This document shows positions 8,564 through 17,593 of a stretch of 64,000 nt of DNA, in pieces. The stretch spans positions 1,054,001-1,118,000 of the forward strand of contig NZ_CP182343.1 of assembly GCF_048571125.1 (NCBI RefSeq), written 5' to 3'. The notes below the pieces were generated by a model. That model saw only the letters and a list, made by a program, of their open reading frames with translations. It was not told the DNA's origin and made no database searches. The stretch is from Arcobacter siniprincipis (GTDB lineage Bacteria > Campylobacterota > Campylobacteria > Campylobacterales > Arcobacteraceae). The translations under genes were made by a program, and so were the position numbers. Within the stretch, counting starts at the first letter, position 1. The number at the start of each line of letters is the position of its first letter.

Positions 8564-9676
8564 ATGAAGAATAAATCTTTTATATTAAAAATTTTGGAAA
8601 ATGACAAAGGTGGGAAGATAGTTTTATCAACTCTTGCAGTTGTAGTATTTGTAGTATCATTTTGTAATTTATTTGTACCAAGTAGTTCAGTATTTTATAT
8701 CTCAACTTTTACAGTTACGATTTTAGGTAAATATTTAGCATTTGCTCTTTTAGCACTTGCATTAGATTTAGTGTGGGGATATTTAGGGGTTTTAAGCCTT
8801 GGTCATGGAGCATTTTTTGCCCTTGGTGGATATGGACTTGCCATGTATCTTATGCGTCAAATAGGCGATAGAGGAGTTTATGGGAATCCTGATTTACCAG
8901 ATTTTATGGTATTTATGAACTTAAAAGAGTTACCATGGTTTTGGTATGGATTTGATAATCCTTTGTTTACTTTTATAATGATTATGCTCGTACCTGCAAT
9001 CTTAGCTTTTGTTTTTGGGTGGTTTGCTTTCAAATCAAGAGTTACAGGAGTTTATCTTTCAATCATAACTCAAGCTATGACTTACGCACTTATGTTAGCA
9101 TTTTTCAGAAATGACATGGGCTTTGGTGGAAATAATGGTTTGACAGATTTTAAAGATATTTTAGGATTTGATTTACAAGCTGATACTACAAGAGTAGGAC
9201 TTCTTATAATTACTTTTTTAGCTTTGACTTTGGGATATTTGATTTGTAGATTTATTATCAACTCAAGATTAGGTCGTGTAATTATATCTATTAGAGATGA
9301 AGAGAGTAGGGTTAGATTTATTGGATATAAAGTTGAACAATACAAAGTATTTATATTTGTAGTTTCAGCAATACTTGCAGGAATCGCAGGAGCACTTTAT
9401 GTTCCACAAGTGGGAATTATAAATCCAGGAGTTTTCTCACCACTCTTTTCTATTGAACTTGTTATTTGGGTAGCAATAGGTGGAAGAGGAACTTTATATG
9501 GAGCAATCATTGGAGCGATTATTGTAAATTTTGCAAGTACATATTTTACCTCTGCACTTCCAGAAGTTTGGTTATATGCTTTAGGTGGATTGTTTGTACT
9601 TGTAACTTTATATCTTCCACAAGGTGTAGTTGGACTTATAAGTAAAATCAATGGAAAACTTGGAAAGGCTAAATAA
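8564..9676 (+). CDS. urtC: Urea ABC transporter, permease UrtC
   Basis: A 370-residue LivM/UrtC-type permease with about ten membrane segments. Diagnostic parts are DLVWGYLGVLSLGHGAFFA near residues 65-85 and the coupling-loop region with RDEESRVRFIGY around 245. The last base of its stop is the first base of the urtD ATG, indicating translational coupling. Confidence 0.95.
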   Translation: MKNKSFILKILENDKGGKIVLSTLAVVVFVVSFCNLFVPSSSVFYISTFTVTILGKYLAFALLALALDLVWGYLGVLSLGHGAFFALGGYGLAMYLMRQIGDRGVYGNPDLPDFMVFMNLKELPWFWYGFDNPLFTFIMIMLVPAILAFVFGWFAFKSRVTGVYLSIITQAMTYALMLAFFRNDMGFGGNNGLTDFKDILGFDLQADTTRVGLLIITFLALTLGYLICRFIINSRLGRVIISIRDEESRVRFIGYKVEQYKVFIFVVSAILAGIAGALYVPQVGIINPGVFSPLFSIELVIWVAIGGRGTLYGAIIGAIIVNFASTYFTSALPEVWLYALGGLFVLVTLYLPQGVVGLISKINGKLGKAK

Positions 9677-10464
9677 TGAATCTATTAAGACATGAAAATG
9701 AACAAAATATTGGTAATCTTAAAATTGGAGATAGAATATTATTAGTTGATGGCGTTAGTGTTAGTTTTGATGGATTTAAAGCCTTAAATAACTTAAGTTT
9801 TTCCATAAACTATGGGGAACTTAGATGTATCATTGGAGCAAATGGTGCAGGAAAATCTACTATGATGGATGTAGTTACAGGAAAAACTAGACCTGATGAG
9901 GGAGAAGTTGTATTTGGTAATGCCGTAAATTTATTAGAACTAGATGAACCAACAATTTCTGAAATAGGTATTGGGAGAAAATTCCAAAAACCAACAGTAT
10001 TTCAAAATCATTCAGTTTTCGAAAATTTAGAGTTAGCAATGAAAGATGATAAAAGATTTTTTAAAACACTTTTTTCGAAACTAGGAAGTGAGCAAAAAGA
10101 CAAAATAGAAGAGACTATGAAATTAATTGGTCTAAAAGAGCTTTACAATATGGATGCTGGTATTTTATCTCACGGTCAAAAACAGTGGCTTGAAATAGGT
10201 ATGCTTATCATGCAAGAGCCAAAGTTACTTCTAGTAGATGAACCCGTTGCAGGAATGACACCACAAGAGGTGGACAAAACAGCAGAGATTTTGACAAGTT
10301 TATCAAAAGAAAATGCTGTAGTTGTGGTTGAACATGATATGGAGTTTATACGAAGTATCGCTTCAAAAGTAACTGTGCTACATGAGGGTTCTGTTTTGGC
10401 AGAAGGTAATATGGATGCGATACAGAACAATGAAAAAGTGCGAAAAGTATATTTAGGAGAATAA
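9676..10464 (+). CDS. urtD: Urea ABC transporter, ATPase UrtD
   Basis: A 262-residue ABC ATPase of the LivG/UrtD type: Walker A GANGAGKST, signature LSHGQKQWLEIGMLI, Walker B LLLVDEPVAGMTPQE, and the switch histidine in VVVEHDMEF. LSHGQ instead of LSGGQ is usual for UrtD. It overlaps urtC by one base and is followed by an unusual 120-base spacer before urtE. Confidence 0.95.
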   Translation: MNLLRHENEQNIGNLKIGDRILLVDGVSVSFDGFKALNNLSFSINYGELRCIIGANGAGKSTMMDVVTGKTRPDEGEVVFGNAVNLLELDEPTISEIGIGRKFQKPTVFQNHSVFENLELAMKDDKRFFKTLFSKLGSEQKDKIEETMKLIGLKELYNMDAGILSHGQKQWLEIGMLIMQEPKLLLVDEPVAGMTPQEVDKTAEILTSLSKENAVVVVEHDMEFIRSIASKVTVLHEGSVLAEGNMDAIQNNEKVRKVYLGE

Positions 10465-10584
10465 AAATTCAAATTATGCCACTATTACGGCGTTGAAAAC
10501 TTTTGATTTACTTATAGTAAACCTTCAAGTTTCCGCCTTGTACTAGCAACATACTTTGAATTTTTTTTAATTGAAGGGAAACAG
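10465..10584 (+). other. Structured spacer between urtD and urtE
   Basis: A 120-base gap inside an otherwise compact operon. It holds an imperfect long hairpin: GGCG 10489-10492 with CGCC 10534-10537, AACTT 10498-10502 with AAGTT 10527-10531, and TTTACT 10507-10512 with AGTAAA 10516-10521. It is less AT-rich than its surroundings. A run of eight or more T follows at 10561. It could be a dispersed repeat, a processing site or an attenuator. Confidence 0.5.
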
Positions 10585-11280
10585 ATGTTAAAAATAGAAA
10601 ATATAAATCAATTTTATGGTCAAAGTCATACCCTTTGGGATTTGAATTTAGAGATTAAAAAGGGAAGATGTACTTGTCTTATGGGAAGAAATGGTGTTGG
10701 AAAAACAACACTTAGTAAAGTTATTATGGGTTTACTTCCTATTCGTGATGGGCAAATCATTTATGATGGACAAGATATTTCAAAACTACCAGATCACAAA
10801 CGGGCAAGTATTGCAATAGGTTATGTTCCTCAAGGAAGAGAGATATTTTCACAACTAAGTGTTTTAGAAAACTTACAAATTGGAGTTTTGGCAAATAGAA
10901 ATAAAATCTCAAAAGTGCCTGAAAAGATATATGAACTTTTCCCAGTACTAAAAGATATGCAAAAAAGAAAAGGTGGTGATTTAAGTGGTGGTCAGCAACA
11001 ACAACTTGCAATCGCCAGAGCCTTATGTATTGATCCAAAGTTTTTAATTCTTGATGAGCCAAGTGAAGGGATACAACCAAATATTGTAGCTCAAATTGGG
11101 GAAGTGATTGATTATCTTACAAAAGAAGAAGATATGACAGTTTTACTTGTGGAACAAAAGCTTCCATTTGCAAGACGACATGGAGATGATTTTTATGTAG
11201 TTGATAGGGGAAGTGTAGTTGCAAAGGGGGAAATCTCACAGCTAAGCGATGATATAATAAAACAACATTTATCAGTATAA
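10585..11280 (+). CDS. urtE: Urea ABC transporter, ATPase UrtE
   Basis: A 231-residue ABC ATPase of the LivF/UrtE type: N-terminus with INQFYGQSHTLWDL typical of UrtE, Walker A GRNGVGKTT, Q-loop IGYVPQGREIF, signature LSGGQQQQLAIARAL, Walker B FLILDEPSEGIQPN. It completes the five-gene urea transporter. A good AAGGGAAA site precedes the ATG. It lies 11 bases before ureD, so transporter and urease assembly share a transcript. Confidence 0.95.
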   Translation: MLKIENINQFYGQSHTLWDLNLEIKKGRCTCLMGRNGVGKTTLSKVIMGLLPIRDGQIIYDGQDISKLPDHKRASIAIGYVPQGREIFSQLSVLENLQIGVLANRNKISKVPEKIYELFPVLKDMQKRKGGDLSGGQQQQLAIARALCIDPKFLILDEPSEGIQPNIVAQIGEVIDYLTKEEDMTVLLVEQKLPFARRHGDDFYVVDRGSVVAKGEISQLSDDIIKQHLSV

Positions 11281-11291
11281 TTAGGAGAGAA

Positions 11292-12044
11292 ATGAGCATA
11301 AAATTTAATTTTAAAGATGATAAATTTTCATTAGATAAATTAGAACTTCCTTCTCGCCACTACTATTTTCAAGATAAAGAGAATTATATAAAACTTCTAA
11401 ACATAGGTGAAGGAATCTTTCCTAAAGACAAGATTAGAACTTCCCTTAAACTTGATAATTCAAATTTGATTTTAACAACTGAATCAGCTACAAAAATTTA
11501 TCCATCAAAAAAGGAATATGGAATAAACAAAATAGATATAAGGATTCAAAACAACTCAAACCTAGAGTTTCTAAATGATGAACTTATTTTGTACAAAGAC
11601 TCTAAATATATTCAATTTTTTAATCTAAAATATGATGATAGCTCGACTTTTTTTTACTCAGATATTTTAAGTAGGGGAAGAAGTTTTGAGGATTTTGATT
11701 TTTCAAATGTATTGATGAAAAATTCTTTTTATTCAAATAAAAAATTAGAATATATAGAAAAATTTGATGTAATAGGTGATGAACTAAAAGATTATATAAT
11801 TAGAAAAAATAGTGAAAACTATATTTTTATTAAGATATATATCAAAACAAAAGATAATAATAAGTTCTTGGATATTCTAAAAGAAAAAGCTTTTGATTCA
11901 TTTACTTATTCAAAATCAAAAGAGATAATTATAGGAACAATCAGTTCAAATAGTATGAATGATATTAAAAAAGAACAAAAAATTATTTGGAATATTTATA
12001 GAAATTATTTAGCTAAGAAAGAGTTTTCACTAGGGAAACAATAA
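11292..12044 (+). CDS. ureD: Urease accessory protein UreD
   Basis: A 250-residue protein matching UreD (UreH), the scaffold on the apo-urease surface that receives UreF-UreG and guides nickel delivery. The family motif is seen as LILTTESATKIYPS near residues 55-70, and DILSRGRSFEDFDF corresponds to the conserved GRxAxGE-like region. It is the last gene of the urt operon, 5.5 kb from the other urease genes; in many relatives ureD directly precedes ureAB. Confidence 0.85.
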   Translation: MSIKFNFKDDKFSLDKLELPSRHYYFQDKENYIKLLNIGEGIFPKDKIRTSLKLDNSNLILTTESATKIYPSKKEYGINKIDIRIQNNSNLEFLNDELILYKDSKYIQFFNLKYDDSSTFFYSDILSRGRSFEDFDFSNVLMKNSFYSNKKLEYIEKFDVIGDELKDYIIRKNSENYIFIKIYIKTKDNNKFLDILKEKAFDSFTYSKSKEIIIGTISSNSMNDIKKEQKIIWNIYRNYLAKKEFSLGKQ

Positions 12045-12079
12045 CTTATTAAGCCCTATGAATGGCTTAATAAGTTATT
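12040..12079. terminator. Bidirectional terminator between ureD and the ABC importer operon
   Basis: A perfect 16-bp stem (arms 12040-12055 and 12064-12079) with an 8-base loop. It contains the ureD stop and touches the stop of the opposing ATPase gene. Confidence 0.8.
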
Positions 12080-12807
12080 TATAATACTGAAGAAAGAAAA
12101 TTTTGTAATTCAGGTGTTTGTGGATTTGCAAATACTTCATCACTTGGACCTGTTTCCCAAACTTTTCCATTGTGCATAAATACAACTCTATCACCAATAT
12201 CTCTAGCAAAATTCATCTCATGAGTTACAAGAACTAAAGTCATACCTTCTTCTGCTAATTTTTCTAATACTTTTAAAACTTCACCAACAAGTTCTGGGTC
12301 AAGGGCTGAGGTGATTTCATCACATAATAATATCTTTGGAGACATAGCAAGTGAACGAGCAATAGCAACACGCTGTTTTTGACCACCTGAAAGACTATTT
12401 GGATATTGGTCAAACATTTGATCCATACCTACTTTTTTTAGACATTCTATTGCTAATTCTCTGCACTCATTATCTTTTTTACCTAAAACTAACTTCGGAG
12501 AGAGCATTACATTTTGTCCAGTTGTTTTATGGGGATATAAATTAAATCCTTGAAAAATCATACCACATACTTTACTTAGTTTTCTTAGTTGTATGTCATT
12601 TGTTGTAACTTCTAAATTATCTACAATAATATTACCATTTTGATAATTTTCTAGCCCATTAATACATCTAAGAAGTGTACTTTTCCCTGAACCAGATCTT
12701 CCAATTATAGAGACAACTTCTCCCGCTTTTATTTCAAGATCAATTCCTTTAAGTACATGTTTTTCTCCATAATACTTGTGCACATTGTCAATACTAACTA
12801 GAGACAT
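12079..12807 (-). CDS. Polar-amino-acid-type ABC transporter, ATPase
   Basis: A 242-residue GlnQ/HisP-family ATPase: Walker A GRSGSGKST, Q-loop GMIFQGFNLYPH, signature LSGGQKQRVAIARSL, Walker B ILLCDEITSALDPE, and VLVTHEM. Last gene of a four-gene minus-strand importer operon; it overlaps the upstream permease by 14 bases. The family imports amino acids. Here the operon is divergent from a regulator followed by allantoicase and ureidoglycolate lyase, so allantoate or a related ureide is a reasonable substrate guess. Confidence 0.92.
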   Translation of the reverse strand: MSLVSIDNVHKYYGEKHVLKGIDLEIKAGEVVSIIGRSGSGKSTLLRCINGLENYQNGNIIVDNLEVTTNDIQLRKLSKVCGMIFQGFNLYPHKTTGQNVMLSPKLVLGKKDNECRELAIECLKKVGMDQMFDQYPNSLSGGQKQRVAIARSLAMSPKILLCDEITSALDPELVGEVLKVLEKLAEEGMTLVLVTHEMNFARDIGDRVVFMHNGKVWETGPSDEVFANPQTPELQNFLSSVL

Positions 12808-13444
12808 TTAATTTCCTTTCTAAATATTTGCTATATCGTGTTAGGGGATAACAAATTACAAAATATAATATTGCAACCATTGTAAAAACTTTAAAGGGTT
12901 CAAAAGTTGCGTTGTTTAACATTGTTCCAGCTTTTGTAAGCTCAATAAATCCAATGATTGAAGCTAATGCAGTTCCTTTTACAACTTGGACTGAAAAACC
13001 AATAGTTGGAGCCGTTGCTACTCTTATTGTTTGTGGAATAATTACATGAATCATTGATTGATAGTAATTTAATCCCATAGTTTTACAAGCTTCCCATTGT
13101 CCTTTTGGAACTGAATTTAAACAACCAGTCCAAATTTCACATAAAAAAGCACTAGTAAATAAGGTTAAAGCTAAACTAGCAGCAGTCCATTCATTTATAT
13201 CAATACCAATTAATGACAATCCAAAAAATGCTAGATATAACTGCATTAATAATGGTGTTCCTTGAAAAATCTCTATATATATTTTTATTAATATTGATAA
13301 AAAACGATTATTAGCCATTCTTAGTAATATTAAAATTCCTGCAAATATTCCTCCACCAATAAAAGCAATTAAAGACAATAATAGTGTCCATCTTGTTGCT
13401 AATAATAGATTATGAAAAATATCTAATGTTGAAATATCAGCCAT
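12794..13444 (-). CDS. Polar-amino-acid-type ABC transporter, permease 2
   Basis: A HisM/GlnP-type inner-membrane permease, 216 residues from the preferred ATG at 13444 (start MADISTLD), which has a GAAGGAAG site. A longer reading to 13489 would overlap the upstream permease heavily. The coupling-loop motif is EACKTMGLNYYQSMIHVIIPQ. Forms a heteromeric channel with permease 1, whose stop lies one base upstream. Confidence 0.9.
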   Translation of the reverse strand: MADISTLDIFHNLLLATRWTLLLSLIAFIGGGIFAGILILLRMANNRFLSILIKIYIEIFQGTPLLMQLYLAFFGLSLIGIDINEWTAASLALTLFTSAFLCEIWTGCLNSVPKGQWEACKTMGLNYYQSMIHVIIPQTIRVATAPTIGFSVQVVKGTALASIIGFIELTKAGTMLNNATFEPFKVFTMVAILYFVICYPLTRYSKYLERKLNVSS

Positions 13445-13445
13445 A

Positions 13446-14126
13446 TTAACTTCCTTCTTTAACAGCATTTGTTTTAAACAGTTTCTCACTTATAAGAGTA
13501 AGTATAAATCTTAAAATGATTGCAAAAACTAAATATATTGCTGTAACTATAAAATATGATTCAAAGCTTAAAAAAGTACGCGATTGAATGAAGTTAGCTG
13601 AAAAAGTTAACTCTTCTACAGAAATTTGTGATAAAACTGAAGAACCTAACATTACAATTACACATTGACTTACCAAAGCAGGTGATATTTTATGAAAAGC
13701 TTGTGGTAAAATTATATGAATAAATATTTGTGACCATTTTAGTCCCATTGTTTTACCAGCTTCCCATTGTCCTTTTCCTGTTGCTTCAACTCCAGCTCGT
13801 ATAATCTCTGTTGAATAAGCTCCTAAATTAACAACCATCGCAATTATTCCAGCTTCCATGGCTGTTAATTTAAAACCAATTGCTGGCAAACCAAAAAAGA
13901 TAAAAAATAGTTGTACTATAAATGGTGTATTTCTTATTACTTCAACAAAAGTGCTAACAAAACCTTTTAGAATTTTATTCTCTCCAATTTTTATTGCAGC
14001 TCCAAAAACACCCAATAATAGACCTAAAATTGTTGTAAAAATTGTTATTTCTATAGTTAGCTGTATACCTTTAATTATCACTTTATAATAGGGGAAAAGT
14101 CCCGCAAAATCAAATTGGTAATCCAT
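13446..14126 (-). CDS. Polar-amino-acid-type ABC transporter, permease 1
   Basis: A 226-residue permease with the conserved coupling loop EAGKTMGLKWSQIFIHIILPQ split about a central LP, and hydrophobic segments typical of the HisMQ family (start, 20-45, 55-80, 85-110, 185-210). Follows the binding-protein gene by 75 bases. Confidence 0.9.
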   Translation of the reverse strand: MDYQFDFAGLFPYYKVIIKGIQLTIEITIFTTILGLLLGVFGAAIKIGENKILKGFVSTFVEVIRNTPFIVQLFFIFFGLPAIGFKLTAMEAGIIAMVVNLGAYSTEIIRAGVEATGKGQWEAGKTMGLKWSQIFIHIILPQAFHKISPALVSQCVIVMLGSSVLSQISVEELTFSANFIQSRTFLSFESYFIVTAIYLVFAIILRFILTLISEKLFKTNAVKEGS

Positions 14127-14201
14127 AATTCTCTGCCCTTTTTACTTTTTAAATTAATGGTTGATATTTAAAATGAATTTAATTATCAACCATAAAATGG
14201 A

Positions 14202-14984
14202 TTATAAATCTTTTGGAAGATCCATTTTGAACCATTTATTTGAAATTTTATTTAATTTACCATTTTCTTTATTTTCTTTTATAAATTTATTTATAAATGC
14301 CATAAGTTCTGGTTCATGTTTTTTAATTCCAATGTAACAAGGGTTATTAACAATCATAAATTTTGTCATAGCTTCTTCTTTTCCTGGATTTTTTCTAGCC
14401 ATTTCACTTACAATTACATTACCTGTTGCGATTAATTTTACTTGACCAGAAAGGAAAGACGAAGTTGTCATATTATTATCTTCATATCTTTTAATAGTAA
14501 CTGATGGATCAACTAATTTTGATAATTCAATATCTTCAATCGTACCTCTAGTAACACCTACTGTTTTACCTTTTAACTCTTCTGGAGATGAAACTTTTAC
14601 ATCTTTACTTCCAAATACACCTAAATAAAATATTGCATATGCGTCAGAAAAATCAATTGCTTTTGCTCTTTCTGGATTTTTACCTAAACTTGATATTGTT
14701 AAATTTACTTTTCCTGTTTGTAAATAAGGAATTCTATTTGCACTAGCAACTGGAACAAGTTCTAACTTTACTCCTAGTTTTTTTGCAATAAGTTTTGCAG
14801 TATCCACATCATAACCTTGTATGCTCATATCTTTCGAAACAGAACCAAATGGTGCAAAATCTTGAGGAACAGCTATTTTTATAACCCCTGACTTTTTGAT
14901 ATCAGCCAATTGATTTGCGTTTAATAAACTTACACTTAGTAGTGCTCCAATAGCTAGTACTTTTAATAAAACATTTTTAAACAT
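14202..14984 (-). CDS. ABC transporter solute-binding protein (family 3)
   Basis: A 260-residue periplasmic protein with a signal peptide (first about 23 residues, ending LLNAN). The mature part starts DIKKSGVIKIAVPQDFAPFG and has the family-3 signature with GYDVDTAKLIAKKLGVKLELV. First gene of the importer operon, translated from a GGAAAAT-type site. Family 3 binds amino acids, opines or similar small charged compounds; the neighbouring allantoate genes suggest a ureido-acid ligand, which would be a new specificity. Confidence 0.9.
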   Translation of the reverse strand: MFKNVLLKVLAIGALLSVSLLNANQLADIKKSGVIKIAVPQDFAPFGSVSKDMSIQGYDVDTAKLIAKKLGVKLELVPVASANRIPYLQTGKVNLTISSLGKNPERAKAIDFSDAYAIFYLGVFGSKDVKVSSPEELKGKTVGVTRGTIEDIELSKLVDPSVTIKRYEDNNMTTSSFLSGQVKLIATGNVIVSEMARKNPGKEEAMTKFMIVNNPCYIGIKKHEPELMAFINKFIKENKENGKLNKISNKWFKMDLPKDL

Positions 14985-15002
14985 GTATTTTCCTTTGAAA
15001 AA

Positions 15003-15014
15003 ATTGTTGACAAT
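15003..15014. promoter_or_regulatory. TTGT-N2-ACAA operator-like site before the importer operon
   Basis: ATTGTTGACAAT is an inverted repeat 19 bases upstream of the binding-protein start. The same TTGT-N2-ACAA pattern recurs before the divergent GntR gene, so one regulator may control both directions. Confidence 0.5.
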
Positions 15015-15147
15015 AGTAAGTTATAATCTACAAGATTAAATCAACTTAGGTCAATCATGTGAACAATTCTAGGCGATAAATTATCCAATGTCAATCATAT
15101 TACTGTATAAAAAGTATACAAATGGCAATTCAGGCAATTAATTAGAA

Positions 15148-15213
15148 TAATTGTATATTTTATATACAATTAGTGTCTAATATAATTGTAGACAATATTG
15201 TACAATTGTATAA
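15148..15213. promoter_or_regulatory. Cluster of palindromic operator-like sites before the GntR gene
   Basis: Three related sites lie within 66 bases: a palindrome with 11-bp arms and a 3-base centre at 15148-15172 (core TTGTATAT/ATATACAA), TTGTAGACAA at 15186-15195, and ATTGTACAAT at 15197-15206, with a half-match TTGTATAA at 15206-15213. GntR/FCD regulators bind short palindromes with TNGT/ACNA ends, so these are likely autoregulatory sites. Confidence 0.55.
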
Positions 15214-15234
15214 TATATCAAGAAGGTGAAAATA

Positions 15235-15930
15235 ATGGACAATAATATTGAAGAACTTACAATAGAAGAAACAATTATCAAATATGTCTTTGATGAAATC
15301 TTTGACAATAAATTTAAACCAGGAATGAAACTTTCAGAAAGTGTATTTGCACAAACTTTTAATGTAAGTAGAGATTCTGTAAGAAAAGCCTTTAGTCAAT
15401 TACAAAGTATGGGTATTATGACTTATAAAAAGAATCAGGGATTTTTCTTAAGATGGCTTTCCCAAGAAGATGCAAAAAATGTTTATGAAGCAAGAACTAT
15501 AATTGAAGTTGGAATTATTACTGTAGTTACTCAAAAATATTCTTTAGGATTACTTGAATTATCTTCTCTTGTTCGTGAGGTGGAGAGAGAAAAATATTTG
15601 AAAATATCATCAAGAAATGGTGAATATGTTAATAGTTCTTGCAATTTTCATCTAGAATTAGCTTTATTGACTGACAATGAACTTTTAATAAATGCAATAA
15701 CTCCTTTAATTTCTTTAAGTATCTTAGCTAGATTAGTTTATGAAGATAGCAGCTGTCTTTTTAATTCTTATGATGAACATAATGAAATAATAACAGCAAT
15801 TAAAACAAATGATGTGGAATATGCAAAAAGTGTAATGAATTATCACTTACGTCATTGTTTAGAAGCCTTAAACTTTAAAGAAGTTCCAAAGCAAACAAGC
15901 TCACTTATTAGTTTAAGAACTATGATGTAA
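15235..15930 (+). CDS. GntR family regulator (FCD subfamily)
   Basis: A 231-residue regulator from ATG 15235, chosen over GTG 15226 because an AGAAGG site sits 8 bases before the ATG. N-terminal winged helix about 10-75 (RPGMKLSESVFAQ-like segment followed by SRDSVRKAFSQLQSMG), C-terminal FCD ligand domain with histidines likely to hold a metal (FHLEL, DEHNEI, NYHLRHC). It heads the allantoicase-ureidoglycolate lyase operon and is divergent from the importer. The natural prediction is a repressor released by allantoate or a breakdown product. Confidence 0.88.
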   Translation: MDNNIEELTIEETIIKYVFDEIFDNKFKPGMKLSESVFAQTFNVSRDSVRKAFSQLQSMGIMTYKKNQGFFLRWLSQEDAKNVYEARTIIEVGIITVVTQKYSLGLLELSSLVREVEREKYLKISSRNGEYVNSSCNFHLELALLTDNELLINAITPLISLSILARLVYEDSSCLFNSYDEHNEIITAIKTNDVEYAKSVMNYHLRHCLEALNFKEVPKQTSSLISLRTMM

Positions 15931-15978
15931 AGATAGAATTATTATTTATAAATTTAGAAAAAAAATAAAAGGATTTTG

Positions 15979-16983
15979 ATGATTAATGTTACAAGTTTAG
16001 ATTTAGGAACAAAAATTTTATATGTCAGTGATGATTTTTTTGCAAATGCCCAAAGAATGTTAGAAGAGAGTGAAGCTGTATTTAAAGATGAGTATGATGA
16101 AAATGGGCATTGGATGGATGGTTGGGAAACTAGAAGACGAAGAGATAGTAAAAATGATTTTTGTATTATTAAATTAGGGGTAAGTGCTAAAATAAACTCT
16201 TTTGAAGTTGATACTGCACATTTTAAAGGAAATTATCCTTTAGCTGTTTCAATTAAAGCTTGTTATTCAAAAGATATAAATGACGAAGAGATTATTAACA
16301 ATCCAGAAAACTTCCAATGGAAAGAATTACTTGTACAAAGTGATTTACAAGGAGATACAAAACATAATTTTGATTCTTCTTGTCAAGATGAAATAACACA
16401 TATAAGAATGGATATTTATCCAGATGGTGGAATCGCTAGATTTAAAGCCTTTGGAACGATTTGTTTTGATGAGAAACTTTATGATATGGATAATATCAAT
16501 GTAATTTCTATGTTAAATGGAGCACGAGCAGTTAGAACAAATAATGAGTTTTTTGGAGCGTTAAAGAATATCTTAAAAGAAAAAGACTCTTTATATATGG
16601 GTGATGGTTGGGAAACTAGAAGAAGAAGAACACCGGGATTTGATTGGGGAATTATAGAGTTGTCAAAACCAGCTATTATAGATAACATTATGATTGATAC
16701 AAATTTTTTTAAAGGTAACTTTCCTGATTCTTTTTCTATTTGTAGCGCTTATATAAAAGAATCAACTGATAATTCAATAGAGACACAAAGTATATTTTGG
16801 GAAGAGTTAATACCAAGTCAAAAACTTGAAATGGATAATAAACACTATTATAATAAAAGTTTTTTATTACATAATAAACCAATTACACATATAAGAATAA
16901 ATATTTTTCCCGATGGTGGAGTTTCAAGGTTAAAACTTTTTGGTAAGTTTATAAAAGATGAAGAGTTGAAATATTTAGTATGA
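15979..16983 (+). CDS. alc: Allantoicase (allantoate amidinohydrolase, urea-releasing)
   Basis: Allantoicase splits allantoate into ureidoglycolate and urea. The 334-residue protein shows the two-repeat structure of the family: GWETRRRRDS near residue 50 and again GDGWETRRRRTPG near residue 213, with matching ITHIRMDIYPDGGIAR and ITHIRINIFPDGGVSR segments. ATG 15979 is preferred to TTG 15976 (site AAAAGGA just upstream). Its stop overlaps the allA start as ATGA, so the two are translationally coupled. Allantoicase is uncommon in bacteria. Confidence 0.93.
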   Translation: MINVTSLDLGTKILYVSDDFFANAQRMLEESEAVFKDEYDENGHWMDGWETRRRRDSKNDFCIIKLGVSAKINSFEVDTAHFKGNYPLAVSIKACYSKDINDEEIINNPENFQWKELLVQSDLQGDTKHNFDSSCQDEITHIRMDIYPDGGIARFKAFGTICFDEKLYDMDNINVISMLNGARAVRTNNEFFGALKNILKEKDSLYMGDGWETRRRRTPGFDWGIIELSKPAIIDNIMIDTNFFKGNFPDSFSICSAYIKESTDNSIETQSIFWEELIPSQKLEMDNKHYYNKSFLLHNKPITHIRINIFPDGGVSRLKLFGKFIKDEELKYLV

Positions 16984-17495
16984 GAAGAGTTATAAAACCA
17001 GAACTTCTTACAAAAGAAAGTTTTAAAAAGTATGGAGAAGTAATCTCTACAGAAAATAGTGCTTCAAAGATTATCAATGATGGCTTTGCCAAAAAACATT
17101 ATGAACTTTGTGTTATGGACTCAAATGAAAATAATGGAAAATCAACCTTACATATATATGAAGCAAAAAAAAGAGAATTTCCTTTAAAGATATCTATGTT
17201 AGAAAAACATCCATATTTCTCACAAACTTTTATGCCAAGAAGTACAAAGCCATTTTTGGCTGTACTTGCATTGGGAGATGAAGAACCAGATTTATCTACT
17301 TTAAAAGCTTTCATGACAAATGGCAATCAAGGTGTTCATTATAATAGAGGAGTTTGGCATTTTCCTCTAATTAGTTTAGAAGATAATGAACAGTTTATTG
17401 TCATAGATAGAACCGATTGTGCTATACAAGAGAATAAAATAGAAGAGTGTATTGAACTTGAACTTAAAGGGGAAATATATCTTTTAAATGAATAG
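16980..17495 (+). CDS. allA: Ureidoglycolate lyase AllA
   Basis: AllA cleaves ureidoglycolate to glyoxylate and urea. The 171-residue cupin-like protein shows the family features: early F-x-x-Y-G-E-V-I, FMPRSTKPFLAVLA, and the near-C-terminal GVHYNRGVWHFPLISL with likely metal/substrate histidines. Overlaps alc by 4 bases. With allantoicase it releases both ureas of allantoate, which urease encoded immediately downstream can use. Confidence 0.92.
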   Translation: MRRVIKPELLTKESFKKYGEVISTENSASKIINDGFAKKHYELCVMDSNENNGKSTLHIYEAKKREFPLKISMLEKHPYFSQTFMPRSTKPFLAVLALGDEEPDLSTLKAFMTNGNQGVHYNRGVWHFPLISLEDNEQFIVIDRTDCAIQENKIEECIELELKGEIYLLNE

Positions 17496-17593
17496 TTTTT
17501 ATACAAATTAAAAAAAATAAGTCTGCTTAATAAGATATACTTAATACAATAAAATAGATTATCAAAAAAACATATTTTTAGAAGGAGGGCTAG

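Noticed and set aside
15006..15026. TTGACA and TATAAT near the GntR divergent region read as a promoter
   Set aside because: Only 9 bases separate the two boxes, too close for sigma-70; TTGACA is part of the operator palindrome.
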